Positions 6,528 through 14,581 of a stretch of 14,626 bases of DNA are shown here, piece by piece. Under the pieces are notes generated by a model. That model was given only the letters and a program-made list of their open reading frames with translations. It searched no databases and was not told the origin of the DNA. Position 1 is the stretch's first letter, and each line of letters starts with the position of its first letter. The stretch comes from JBDRNO01 sp043811005 (GTDB taxonomy: Bacteria; Bacteroidota; Bacteroidia; NORP154), in the NCBI GenBank assembly GCA_043811005.1, contig JBDRNO010000167.1, positions 1 to 14,626 of the forward strand. The letters are read 5' to 3'. The translations under genes and the position numbers were made by a program.

Positions 6528-6669
6528 TGGTTACTGGGTACTGGGTGGTATGTACTGGTTACGAAGTTTGAGTAACCAACAACCCAGAACCAAGAACCCA
6601 GAGCCCAGAACCTGATTATTAAATATAAAAACCACAAAATACAGGTAAATCAGGTTAAAATAATAAAAT

Positions 6670-6720
6670 GGAGCGAAGCGGAATTCACGAACACCTTTAA
6701 AAACGAACAATATAGTGAGT
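6670..6720. repeat. Insert near the right end of copy C
   Basis: Relative to copy B, about 50 extra bases separate the GTTAAAATA segment from AAATTCCGATACAA. The insert starts with GAGCGAAGCGG and has imperfect inverted ends (GGAATTCAC at 6680-6688 against GTGAGTAAATTCC at 6715-6727), plus a direct repeat ACGAACA. Copy A has different extra bases at the same spot, so this position appears hypervariable. Confidence 0.55.
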
Positions 6721-6751
6721 AAATTCCGATACAATTAAATAACTATAACAA

Positions 6752-8218
6752 ATGCTAGGCAAATTTTCTATAACAGGTCTTACTTTTGATGATGTTCTAT
6801 TGGTACCTGCCTATTCAGAGGTGCTGCCCACGGAAAAAGACATTGACATCTCTACTAAATTCACAAGAGATATTAAGTTAAATATTCCTGTTTCATCTGC
6901 TGCTATGGATACCGTTACCGAGTCGGCTCTGGCTATTGCCATAGCCCAGGAGGGTGGGATAGGTGTGCTTCATAAAAATATGAGCATACAGCAGCAAGCC
7001 GATGAAGTGAAAAAAGTAAAACGCTCTGAAAACGGAATGATCTTAGACCCTATTACACTTTCATCAAATGCAAAAATTGGAGATGCCGTTCGAATCATGC
7101 AGCTAGAGAAAATTGGAGGTATCCCCATAACTAATGACTCAAATAAATTGGTAGGTATTTTAACGAGCAGGGATCTGAGATTTGAAAAAGACATGAACCG
7201 CCCGGTTTTTGAGGTTATGACCAAGGAAAATCTGATTACTACTACAGAAGTGGTAAATCTGGAAAAAGCAGAGGATATACTCCAGAAATATAAAATTAAG
7301 AAATTACCTGTTATTGATAATAAAAACCAGTTGGTTGGATTAATTACTTTTAAAGATATTCTCAAGGTAAGGGTTAGCCCCAATGCCAGTAAAGATAAAC
7401 ATGGGCGTTTAAGGGTTGCCGGGGCTGTTGGAGTTACCTCAGATGTGCTTGACAGAGTTGATATGCTCGTAAAAACAAGTGTTGATGCTATAGTTATTGA
7501 TACAGCCCACGCTCATTCCAAACGGGTGATTGAAACACTGAAAAAAATTAAAAAGAAACATCCCGGTCTGCAGGTGGTTGTTGGTAATATAGCCACAGCA
7601 GAAGCAGCTATTGCCCTGGCAGGCGCTGGTGCCGATGCCGTGAAAGCAGGTATTGGACCCGGCTCAATTTGCACTACCAGAGTTATTGCCGGTGTTGGCG
7701 TTCCTCAGTTTACTGCAATCTATAATGTTGCTAATGCACTCAAGGGAACTGATATACCGGTTATTGCCGATGGAGGTATCAGATATACCGGTGATATTGT
7801 GAAAGCACTGGCAATAGGGGCAAATGTGGTGATGACCGGATCTTTATTTGCCGGTGTGGAAGAATCCCCTGGCGAAACAATCATCTTCGAAGGCAGAAAA
7901 TTCAAGGAATACAGGGGAATGGGCTCTATTGAAGCTATGCAGGATGGCTCTAAAGACAGGTATTTCCAGGATATGGAAGAAGATAATAGAAAGCTGGTCC
8001 CCGAAGGAATTTCAGGAAGGATACCCTATAAAGGCAAGCTGTCTGAAGTAATGCACCAGATTACCGGGGGCTTGAGAGCAGGTATGGGTTATTGCGGTGC
8101 CGCAAATATTAATCAGCTCAGGAAAGCAAAATTTATTCGAACAACCCATGCCGGTGTTATAGAAAGCCATGTGCACGATGTGGCAATTACCCGTGAAGCG
8201 CCCAATTATAGTCGTTGA
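6752..8218 (+). CDS. guaB: IMP dehydrogenase
   Basis: This 488-residue cytoplasmic enzyme oxidises IMP to XMP with NAD+, the committing step of guanine nucleotide synthesis; it normally works as a tetramer. The N-terminus has the family start LTFDDVLLVPAYSEVLP. Two CBS domains (about 96-150 and 155-205) interrupt the barrel, as usual, and normally bind adenine or guanine nucleotides for control. The catalytic loop GIGPGSICTTR carries Cys307, the mobile flap carries R403-Y404 (KDRYFQ), and the IMP-binding MGS motif lies just before it. The length and all key residues are normal, so the enzyme should be active. The ATG at 6752 gives the expected N-terminus. No guanine riboswitch or other recognised leader is visible; the upstream 345 bases are mostly repeat copy C, whose left end may hold the promoter. 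It converges with the 588-residue T9SS gene. Confidence 0.97.
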   Translation: MLGKFSITGLTFDDVLLVPAYSEVLPTEKDIDISTKFTRDIKLNIPVSSAAMDTVTESALAIAIAQEGGIGVLHKNMSIQQQADEVKKVKRSENGMILDPITLSSNAKIGDAVRIMQLEKIGGIPITNDSNKLVGILTSRDLRFEKDMNRPVFEVMTKENLITTTEVVNLEKAEDILQKYKIKKLPVIDNKNQLVGLITFKDILKVRVSPNASKDKHGRLRVAGAVGVTSDVLDRVDMLVKTSVDAIVIDTAHAHSKRVIETLKKIKKKHPGLQVVVGNIATAEAAIALAGAGADAVKAGIGPGSICTTRVIAGVGVPQFTAIYNVANALKGTDIPVIADGGIRYTGDIVKALAIGANVVMTGSLFAGVEESPGETIIFEGRKFKEYRGMGSIEAMQDGSKDRYFQDMEEDNRKLVPEGISGRIPYKGKLSEVMHQITGGLRAGMGYCGAANINQLRKAKFIRTTHAGVIESHVHDVAITREAPNYSR

Positions 8219-8255
8219 AAGTTGTTTGTGTTAACCATAGACAAAAGTATTAAAT

Positions 8256-8299
8256 TTAACCGCAGAGGGGCACAGAGGGATTCGCAGAGTTACGCAGGG
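8256..8299. repeat. GCAGAGG-type dispersed repeat between convergent genes
   Basis: The stretch contains AACCGCAGAGG, GCACAGAGGG, CGCAGAGTTACGCAGGG: degenerate 8-10 base units built on CGCAGAG. This pattern is a familiar dispersed intergenic repeat in Bacteroidota. It fills most of the 98-base gap between guaB and the minus-strand T9SS gene. I see no convincing terminator in the gap. Confidence 0.65.
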
Positions 8300-8316
8300 A
8301 AAAAGAAATATTTATA

Positions 8317-10083
8317 TTATTCTGCAAGAATCATCATTTTTTCAACAGCTATCAATTCATTGCCTGATACTAAATTCACAAAGAACATGCCTGTACCGGT
8401 TTCATCAGCGGTAATGTTTAATCTCTTTCTGCCTTTTTTGAGAGTGTAAGTGTTAATTTTCCTGCCAGTTATATCATATACCCTTAATTCATAATTCATA
8501 TTTCGCTTTTCGTAATTCGTAATTTCTATTGTTGCCAAACCGCTGAATGGATTAGGATAAACCTGCAATCCGATACCCGCAACCTGCAACTTACGGATGA
8601 CGGCAGGAGGTGGGATATAAACCGTATCTGTATAAATCCCGGTATCCCCGCAGGCAGCAGCTATGGCGGTTACAATATAAGCGCCGGTATCAGGATACGT
8701 ATGTGTGAGGGAAGTTACTGTATCAGGAACTATTTGCGTTGAATTGGGTGCTGTGATGCTGTCCCCGTCTCCAAAGAAAAAAGTTACATTATCTGCATAA
8801 TGTGTTTTATTGATAAAAGTTACAATAAAATTACCGGAATCTGTAATACTATAAGCAAAATTTGGCTGGGGCGGATTATCAAATCCCAGGCAGTTGGTTT
8901 TTACCACCCACATGTCCTGGTAGCCATTACTGCATGTATCACCTACTTTAAATCCTGCCATTATGTAGCCGCCATCATCGGTTGGCTTCACATCTCTTCC
9001 ATAATCAATACTATAGCCATTTGGACAATAGCTCAACTCCCTGTACCACAAGCTATCCCCGTTTGGAGCAACTTTAAGAAGCGCCCCCTCTGTGCTTGTT
9101 ATTGATAGCCCGCTTAAATTTGCCTGCCCCGTTGCAATAAAGCTGCCATCCGGCAACTCACGCACAGAAACAAGTGAATTATAAGGCAGGACGGTACCGT
9201 AACCCCTGCTCCATTTCCTGCTGCCATTGCTATCAAGTTTTATCATATATAACTGACTCCAGTCATAAAATGATTGATAATAATAGACACTGTCACCAGT
9301 AACAATATACCCTCCATCTGAAGTGCTTGCAACAACTAACGGATTTTCAGCATATGGTCCACCAAATATCTTGGACCATTGCATATTACCTGAACTATCT
9401 GTTTTAATTACATAACCGTTATCATTCCCTGCAGTACTTGCCCCTAATATATACCCCCCGTCAAAACATGTATCAACAGATACGGCTGAAAACCCGTTGT
9501 ACGATTGTCTCCATTCCTCATCACCTAAACTATCTGTTTTAATTAATAATGTTTTATTACTTGTTGCATCCGAGTATCCTGCAAGCACAAAACCACCATC
9601 TCTTGACTGGGCACAACTGTATGCAACTTCTAAGTTCACAGTATCTTGAAAAATTTTTGTCCAGAGAGTGTCGCCATTTGAATCAAACCGCCATAGCATT
9701 ACATCACTATCTCCATCGGGATAACTAATAGATCCCCCTAAAGTAAAACCACCAGAGGAAACATGTCTAAATGACCCACTAACACCTGCAAAAAGGGAAT
9801 TTCCCGGTGAATTGTATTCCTTTAACCATATTTCATTACCAAGAGTATCAATAAATAATATGCCAATTGCATTATTTCCAAAGGAATCATCTACCACTCC
9901 TACTACAAAATAGCCAGAATCTAAAGCAATAACATTAAATGCGCCTTCCAAACCTCCATTATGATCATAAATTTTATTGAAGTAACTGTTTTGAGCATAA
10001 ACCCAATGGCAAATACTTATAACCAGAAGAAAACAAACCAACTTCTTGCCTGTAATAAAGCGGGCTTTCACTTTGTTCAACAT
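8317..10083 (-). CDS. T9SS type A cargo: DGGY propeller, PKD, sorting domain
   Basis: This 588-residue exported protein starts with a basic N-terminus and a hydrophobic signal cleaved near WVYA-Q (residue 30). Residues about 35-400 hold seven repeats of the form (S/D)-G-G-(Y/F)-x-x-x-G, spaced about 45-60 residues apart and each followed by a D-S-x-G-x-x-x-W strand (DSNGDTLW, DSLGDEEW, DSSGNMQW), as in a seven-bladed beta-propeller. A PKD domain follows (about 402-489; FFFGDGDS and HTYPDTGAY). The last 83 residues (506-588) are a type A T9SS sorting domain with VYPNPFSG and a terminal beta-strand. The join between PKD and sorting domain is encoded by two dispersed repeat words (8561-8592 and 8484-8525). 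The gene starts 13 bases after the 1494-residue gene, behind a run of seven G. The function is unknown; surface or secreted location is likely. Confidence 0.9.
   Translation of the reverse strand: MLNKVKARFITGKKLVCFLLVISICHWVYAQNSYFNKIYDHNGGLEGAFNVIALDSGYFVVGVVDDSFGNNAIGILFIDTLGNEIWLKEYNSPGNSLFAGVSGSFRHVSSGGFTLGGSISYPDGDSDVMLWRFDSNGDTLWTKIFQDTVNLEVAYSCAQSRDGGFVLAGYSDATSNKTLLIKTDSLGDEEWRQSYNGFSAVSVDTCFDGGYILGASTAGNDNGYVIKTDSSGNMQWSKIFGGPYAENPLVVASTSDGGYIVTGDSVYYYQSFYDWSQLYMIKLDSNGSRKWSRGYGTVLPYNSLVSVRELPDGSFIATGQANLSGLSITSTEGALLKVAPNGDSLWYRELSYCPNGYSIDYGRDVKPTDDGGYIMAGFKVGDTCSNGYQDMWVVKTNCLGFDNPPQPNFAYSITDSGNFIVTFINKTHYADNVTFFFGDGDSITAPNSTQIVPDTVTSLTHTYPDTGAYIVTAIAAACGDTGIYTDTVYIPPPAVIRKLQVAGIGLQVYPNPFSGLATIEITNYEKRNMNYELRVYDITGRKINTYTLKKGRKRLNITADETGTGMFFVNLVSGNELIAVEKMMILAE
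8484..8525 (-). repeat. In-frame AATTACGAATTACG-type repeat in a sorting domain
   Basis: On the coding strand the segment reads AAATTACGAATTACGAA followed by a related ATGAATTATGAATTAA. It encodes I-T-N-Y-E-K-R-N-M-N-Y-E-L within the type A sorting domain. The NYE/NYEL periodicity reflects the DNA repeat. Similar NYELR runs are known at this spot in other Bacteroidota T9SS proteins. Confidence 0.6.
8561..8592 (-). repeat. In-frame GTTGCAGGTTGCGGG-type repeat
   Basis: On the coding strand this reads AGTTGCAGGTTGCGGG, then TATCGGATTGCAGGT. It encodes K-L-Q-V-A-G-I-G-L-Q-V just before the YPNPF start of the sorting domain. The TTGCAGGTTGC word belongs to a dispersed repeat type often intergenic in Bacteroidota, here forming the linker. 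Confidence 0.5.
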
Positions 10084-10096
10084 AATACGCCCCCCC
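10084..10096 (-). promoter_or_regulatory. G-run in the 13-base gap before the 588-residue gene
   Basis: On the coding strand the gap is seven G followed by CGTATT and then the ATG. A purine run at this distance could act as a ribosome binding site, which is unusual in Bacteroidota where Shine-Dalgarno pairing is weak. The tight spacing supports cotranscription of the two minus-strand T9SS genes. Confidence 0.35.
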
Positions 10097-13000
10097 TTAA
10101 TTAATAATTACTAATTTTCTTTTCTCAACCAACCGGTCGTTGTATTTCAGGGCAAAGAAGTAAATTCCATCACCAGGAAGATCTTTATTCAATACTGTTA
10201 CAATGTTATAATGCTGTGCAAGAGGATACTTCTTTATTTCAATACCTAAAAGGTTATAAATAATTATTCCGGCATCTTTCGCATCTTCCGGCACATAAGC
10301 TTCGATTGAAGTATAGTTGATAAAAGGATTTGGGAAGCATCTTAATTTATGATTTTCATCCAGCCATGAAAATACCTGTTCTTGTTCAATATCTTCAAAC
10401 GAATATTCCATTTTGTTTTGCTGCTGCACCGGAAATTCAATCCTCACATGATAACTATCGCCAAACACCATTGTTAATAACGCCCGTGCATTGAAGTGTG
10501 TTTTATGTGTTGTGTCATCAGCAATAGCGCGAACCAGCATCTCTTTTACAGGATCGGTTTGCATAATATAGACCTTTTCCTGGGTTTGCTCCATTTCAAT
10601 GATCAAAGACATCAGCTTGCAGTAATTGTCAAGCACTCCATCCGGATGTAGCGTATCTATCAACTGTTGTGCTTTGTCATATTCTTTTTGCTTTATATAA
10701 CCGGCAACAGCTTTTTCCTCTGCCTCATACGTTTCTTCTCCTTTCAGTATTGCTATAACGCTGTCATAGGAAGCAGTGATGGTAAGTGTTGTGTCGTATA
10801 AATAAAGGCGTATCAGCTCATCAGTTGCAAATGACTTCATGCTCTCAAGATAGGCGATGTCAAGCATCAATTCATCCCGTGCGGAAACGCCTGTCTGGGC
10901 TGCATTTACCTGGTTCATCACACCGTTGGGCAATCCCGGTTTACGTTTATCAACCGCCTTCATCACCGAAGGTGTCAACGGTGAGTTAGGTATGAGTATA
11001 TCTTTTAATATGCCGGGTGGTAATGGGGTAGCTTTTTTATCTATTGCACCGATCAGGACTTCATCCGACAAATAGGGAGAAGCTGCCAAAAAAGCATTTT
11101 TTACCTGGCCCGGCGGCATATCCTGAAATATCATATCCAGTAATGCTTTTTTATCTCCCCCGTCAATCAACTGTTTCAATCCGGCTATCTCATTATCATA
11201 ATTACTAATGTTCTGTTTAACAACGCTTCTTTTGCCTCCTCCTTTAAATCCGATAAATTCATGTGGGCAGGAGCAGGTTTCGCAATCACCTGGAATAAAA
11301 AAAACACTACAATCACTTGGCATTACCTGGGTCCCAAAAACATTAGGTGCTGTTGTATTATTAGTAAAGCAAACAGGGGTAGTGATGTAGTCCGAATGAT
11401 GATCATATAAAATTCCCTGGTTGCTCCAGGTAGGTTCACCCTTGTTAAGATAGTAATCACTTGGAGGAAACGGACAGGTATGGGTAAAGGTGTTGCCTGC
11501 TGGGGATTGAGAATTCGAGCCATCACAGAAACCTTGTTCTCTTGATATCTCACCATCAATTACATAAATATGATATTGATTGTTGTTAAGCTCATTACAA
11601 CGTATCTGAAGCCCTTTAAACTGTACGCTAACATCATCGTTTAACTCAAGCGCCTCGCAGCCAACAGCAAGGTTGCTGAAGGTATTATTATAAATAACAT
11701 TATCATCAGTACCGGATTCACGGATAATAGCGCCTATGTTAGGATGTTGGTATGAAGCGAAAAAGTTGTTGTCCTGTACCTTGTACCCGGAGCATCCCTG
11801 GAGGTAAAGGCCTGTGGAATTAACAATCGTATTATTGTAGGAAGTTCCCACATCAAATTGGTTGGAGGTTACAACGGAGAATTCATGCCCGCTTAAAAAA
11901 GCTCCGTACATGTTATTGCTGAATTCATTACCGTCAATGATAACAGCATCAAAAGCGCTGCTTGTTATGGAGCGGATCCCCCGCAGCAGCCCGGTAAAAG
12001 TATTGGGCTGCAATTCGTGGCAAGGATAGATTATGGGTGGCGGATCGGTACATAATGGCAATACCCTGAAGCTGGAATTTAAACCATATATTCCATTTCC
12101 CCTGGCTTCTACCGGGAAAATGTTATAAGCGGCATTTTTAAAAGTATTGCCATGGAAGTTTATGCCGTCTACACTATTTAAGACTACAAATGACCTCATA
12201 TTATAATAACCCTGTTCATTTGGGTCATTCAATTGTCCTGTTGTAATAAAGGTGCAATTTCTGAAAAAGCTTATATTATTAATTAAAACAAACGGAGGAA
12301 CTGGCAAGGTATTATCATAATCCCATAAAAGAACCGCATTACCGTTATTCCTGAACGTGCTGTTTGTTGCCTTTATTATCCCGCCATTGTAACCGTAATT
12401 ATATCCAGGTCGTTTTGCCTGTGCAGCAATGCGGGCATTTTCAATGAGGGAGTTGTTTTGTACAATTAAACACCCTTGTTTGGTATTGGCGCCAAGCTGG
12501 GATTGATAATCATACCCCCATACCTGGATGCCGTTCCACATATATACATCCTCACAGCAATTAAATGTAGTAAAAATGGTATTGTCAAGGGTTAGTTTGG
12601 AACCACTGAACGAGGAAGTGCCTTTCTCCAGGATAACAACAGCACCGGGCCCGAACCTGAAGGTCATGTTCTTAATGGTTATGTTTACACCCGGGTTAAA
12701 AATAAGTTGGTCTTCAATAAGAACCTCGCCCGTAACGCTGCCGAAAGGATTACTCCCGGCACCTGGCTCCCATGTTTCAGGAGTAGTGGTAGTAACAATA
12801 TATGATGTTTCTGTTACTGGCGGATTTGGTGATATGGTAATATTATCTGTACCCCAGCAGCCGTCTGCATCAAAAACGGTTACTGTGTATTCACCCATTC
12901 CGGCAGTGATCGTTTGTGTTGTTTCAAGGGTAGACCACAGGTAACTGTCATAAACTCCGGCATCAAGGGTTACTGTTTCCCAGTGGCAAAACGTAGTGCA

Positions 13001-14581
13001 CGCGGTAGTAATGGTTGGTGTAATAGACGTACAAGGAGTAGAACAGATATCATCGGGTGTTACATTTAATGTTGTTACGGATAAATCCGTATAATCCGCA
13101 TAGATTGTGAATGGAGATGTGGTATTAATATAAAATTCATCAAAATACAAATAATAATCATCAGTAACATCAAATACATTAAAATCCGGTGTATATTCAA
13201 AACAGTCTTCAGTAGGATTGGCAGTTACCTGTCCTAATGGATTTGTTTTAACAATATAAAGTTGTGGCGGATAATCTTCTGTATATCCAGAAAATATGTA
13301 GCCCCCGTCATTATTTTGGAGTACCGTCAATGCTAACTGGTTTGTTAAATTACCATATCCTTTAGCCCATTCCATATTACCTTGTATATCAGTTTTAATC
13401 AAGCATGCATCCTCTGCTTGTTGAGATAAAGAATTTCTATATATAGTAGCTGAAATAATAAAGCCATTATCTGATGTTTGTTGTATAAAAAAACCCTTAT
13501 CGCGATCATTATTGTTAGGTCCGCTATATATCTTTGCCCATAATTGAGTGCCATTTATATCTGTTTTTACTATAGCTAATTTTGAATTTAGATAACCAGA
13601 AAAGGTACTACTTCCGACTAATATATATCCATCATCTTTTATTCCATCATTATCATCATCCGTCTGTTGTACATTTAAAGCCCATTCACATTGCCCCCCT
13701 ATTGTACTCCCATATTGTTTTGACCACTCTACATTTAATTGTGGGTCCGTTTTTATTAAAAACATTTGATCATCAATATAATTGGAACTATATTCCCACC
13801 CTGTAACAATATAACCCCCATCAGCAGTAACTAATACAGAAGTTGAACTAACATCATACCCATAATCTCCATATATTTTATAGTTAGTTGGTTGTCCGGT
13901 TTCATTAAGTTTTATTAATATGATGTCACCAAATCCAAATATAGTAGAATTATCATCACCAGTTGTACCTAAAACAATGTATCCTCCATCAGGTGTTTGT
14001 TTTATAGATGTACCATAATCGGAAATATTTTCACTATACGTGCGTGTCCATTGTAAAGTTCCATTGTCGTCAGTTTTAAAAATTAATATATTTCTCATAT
14101 CATTTGGTTGTGTTAAAAAGCCATGTGTAATACCTACTACAACAAATCCCCCATCTGCTGTTTGTTCCACAAAATTACCCCAATCAGTACTTGAACTTGC
14201 ATAGGATTTGGCCCACATAACATCACCTTGAGAATCAAGACGTAATAAAAAGGCATGGACATAACCAGCGCCTACATCTAATCCACCAGTAATTATATAA
14301 CCCCCATCGGAAGTTGTTTGTATACATGTTAAATTTAATGGATAACTGTCATAATTAAAATATTGTAAATTAAGGTTATTGTATTTTTTTTGAAACATGA
14401 ACTGGTTTTGTGCTATAAGGTAGGTTGTGCCAAATAACATTATTGAGAACATCAAAAAGCAACTGAGCCAATTAAACTTTAATGAATATTTCCGGGTTTT
14501 TGCATTTTCAGTTTTGCAGCATACGGGATTTGAGCTGATGCTCTCTTTCACTTTTATTTCTGGGTGGGGCGGGTGGATCAA
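10097..14581 (-). CDS. Giant multidomain T9SS type A secreted protein
   Basis: This 1494-residue exported protein has these regions in order: a signal peptide (hydrophobic 40-55, ending LIAQ near 58) behind an unusually long basic lead; a seven-repeat DGGY/W propeller-like region (about 80-455); an Ig/PKD-like sandwich (about 520-590; VTLDAGVYDSYLWST, GEYTVTVFDADGCW); a right-handed beta-helix-like region rich in asparagine and N-x-F turns (about 610-1010); a Cys-rich stretch with CETCSCPHEF (about 1100); three helical repeats of about 30 residues (1153-1245); more helices (to about 1400); and a type A T9SS sorting domain (about 1408-1494, FPNPFINYTSIEAYVPE). The fifth propeller repeat carries an aspartate-rich TDDDNDGIKDDGY, a possible calcium site. 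The ATG at 14581 is used, but a GTG at 14551 would shorten the lead. The function is unknown; the beta-helix could bind or cut polysaccharide, but no catalytic residues can be assigned. Confidence 0.9.
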   Translation of the reverse strand: MIHPPHPEIKVKESISSNPVCCKTENAKTRKYSLKFNWLSCFLMFSIMLFGTTYLIAQNQFMFQKKYNNLNLQYFNYDSYPLNLTCIQTTSDGGYIITGGLDVGAGYVHAFLLRLDSQGDVMWAKSYASSSTDWGNFVEQTADGGFVVVGITHGFLTQPNDMRNILIFKTDDNGTLQWTRTYSENISDYGTSIKQTPDGGYIVLGTTGDDNSTIFGFGDIILIKLNETGQPTNYKIYGDYGYDVSSTSVLVTADGGYIVTGWEYSSNYIDDQMFLIKTDPQLNVEWSKQYGSTIGGQCEWALNVQQTDDDNDGIKDDGYILVGSSTFSGYLNSKLAIVKTDINGTQLWAKIYSGPNNNDRDKGFFIQQTSDNGFIISATIYRNSLSQQAEDACLIKTDIQGNMEWAKGYGNLTNQLALTVLQNNDGGYIFSGYTEDYPPQLYIVKTNPLGQVTANPTEDCFEYTPDFNVFDVTDDYYLYFDEFYINTTSPFTIYADYTDLSVTTLNVTPDDICSTPCTSITPTITTACTTFCHWETVTLDAGVYDSYLWSTLETTQTITAGMGEYTVTVFDADGCWGTDNITISPNPPVTETSYIVTTTTPETWEPGAGSNPFGSVTGEVLIEDQLIFNPGVNITIKNMTFRFGPGAVVILEKGTSSFSGSKLTLDNTIFTTFNCCEDVYMWNGIQVWGYDYQSQLGANTKQGCLIVQNNSLIENARIAAQAKRPGYNYGYNGGIIKATNSTFRNNGNAVLLWDYDNTLPVPPFVLINNISFFRNCTFITTGQLNDPNEQGYYNMRSFVVLNSVDGINFHGNTFKNAAYNIFPVEARGNGIYGLNSSFRVLPLCTDPPPIIYPCHELQPNTFTGLLRGIRSITSSAFDAVIIDGNEFSNNMYGAFLSGHEFSVVTSNQFDVGTSYNNTIVNSTGLYLQGCSGYKVQDNNFFASYQHPNIGAIIRESGTDDNVIYNNTFSNLAVGCEALELNDDVSVQFKGLQIRCNELNNNQYHIYVIDGEISREQGFCDGSNSQSPAGNTFTHTCPFPPSDYYLNKGEPTWSNQGILYDHHSDYITTPVCFTNNTTAPNVFGTQVMPSDCSVFFIPGDCETCSCPHEFIGFKGGGKRSVVKQNISNYDNEIAGLKQLIDGGDKKALLDMIFQDMPPGQVKNAFLAASPYLSDEVLIGAIDKKATPLPPGILKDILIPNSPLTPSVMKAVDKRKPGLPNGVMNQVNAAQTGVSARDELMLDIAYLESMKSFATDELIRLYLYDTTLTITASYDSVIAILKGEETYEAEEKAVAGYIKQKEYDKAQQLIDTLHPDGVLDNYCKLMSLIIEMEQTQEKVYIMQTDPVKEMLVRAIADDTTHKTHFNARALLTMVFGDSYHVRIEFPVQQQNKMEYSFEDIEQEQVFSWLDENHKLRCFPNPFINYTSIEAYVPEDAKDAGIIIYNLLGIEIKKYPLAQHYNIVTVLNKDLPGDGIYFFALKYNDRLVEKRKLVIIN
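10837..11129 (-). other. Three LPPG/SPL helical repeats in the giant T9SS protein
   Basis: Three successive units of about 30 residues follow one pattern: MPPGQVKNAFLAASPYLSDE, LPPGILKDILIPNSPLTPSV and LPNGVMNQVNAAQTGVSARD, each followed by a helix. The shared frame is (L/M)-P-(P/N)-G-x-x-x-(K/N), a helix, then (S/T)-(P/G)-(Y/L/V)-(L/T/S). I recall similar LPPG/SPL modules between beta-helix regions and sorting domains in other large Bacteroidota T9SS proteins, but I cannot name a family. Confidence 0.6.

Larger units (their letters stand above)
6407..6734 (+). repeat. Intergenic repeat element, copy C
   Basis: This full-length copy matches 2228-2485 from AACATAACTT (6407-6416) to AAATTCCGATACAA (6721-6734). 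It carries CTGGG-rich and CCCAG-rich arms and an internal hairpin GGTTAC/GTAACC (6557-6562 with 6572-6577). It is longer than copy B because of a nested 38-base palindrome at 6490-6527 and an insert of about 50 bases at 6670-6720 that begins with GAGCGAAGCGG. It ends 17 bases before the guaB ATG, in the same orientation as guaB. With the GGATT repeats it accounts for most of the 517-base gap 6235-6751. Confidence 0.85.

Noticed and set aside
6383..6734. Two overlapping minus-strand frames in repeat copy C
   Set aside because: They overlap each other and lie wholly in repeat DNA; similar residues (LGSWFW) appear in the copy B frame because the DNA repeats, not because of protein conservation.
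2228..6734. CRISPR array or transposon explanation for the repeats
   Set aside because: The copies are kilobases apart with genes between them and no regular spacers; no transposase frame or clear terminal inverted repeats are visible. A non-autonomous mobile element remains possible but unproven.
6419..6751. Guanine riboswitch upstream of guaB
   Set aside because: The leader is explained by the repeat element, and I could not find a purine-riboswitch core. A covariance-model search would settle it.
8222..8449. Plus-strand 75-codon frame after guaB
   Set aside because: It is made of the GCAGAGG repeat and the antisense of the sorting domain of the 588-residue gene.
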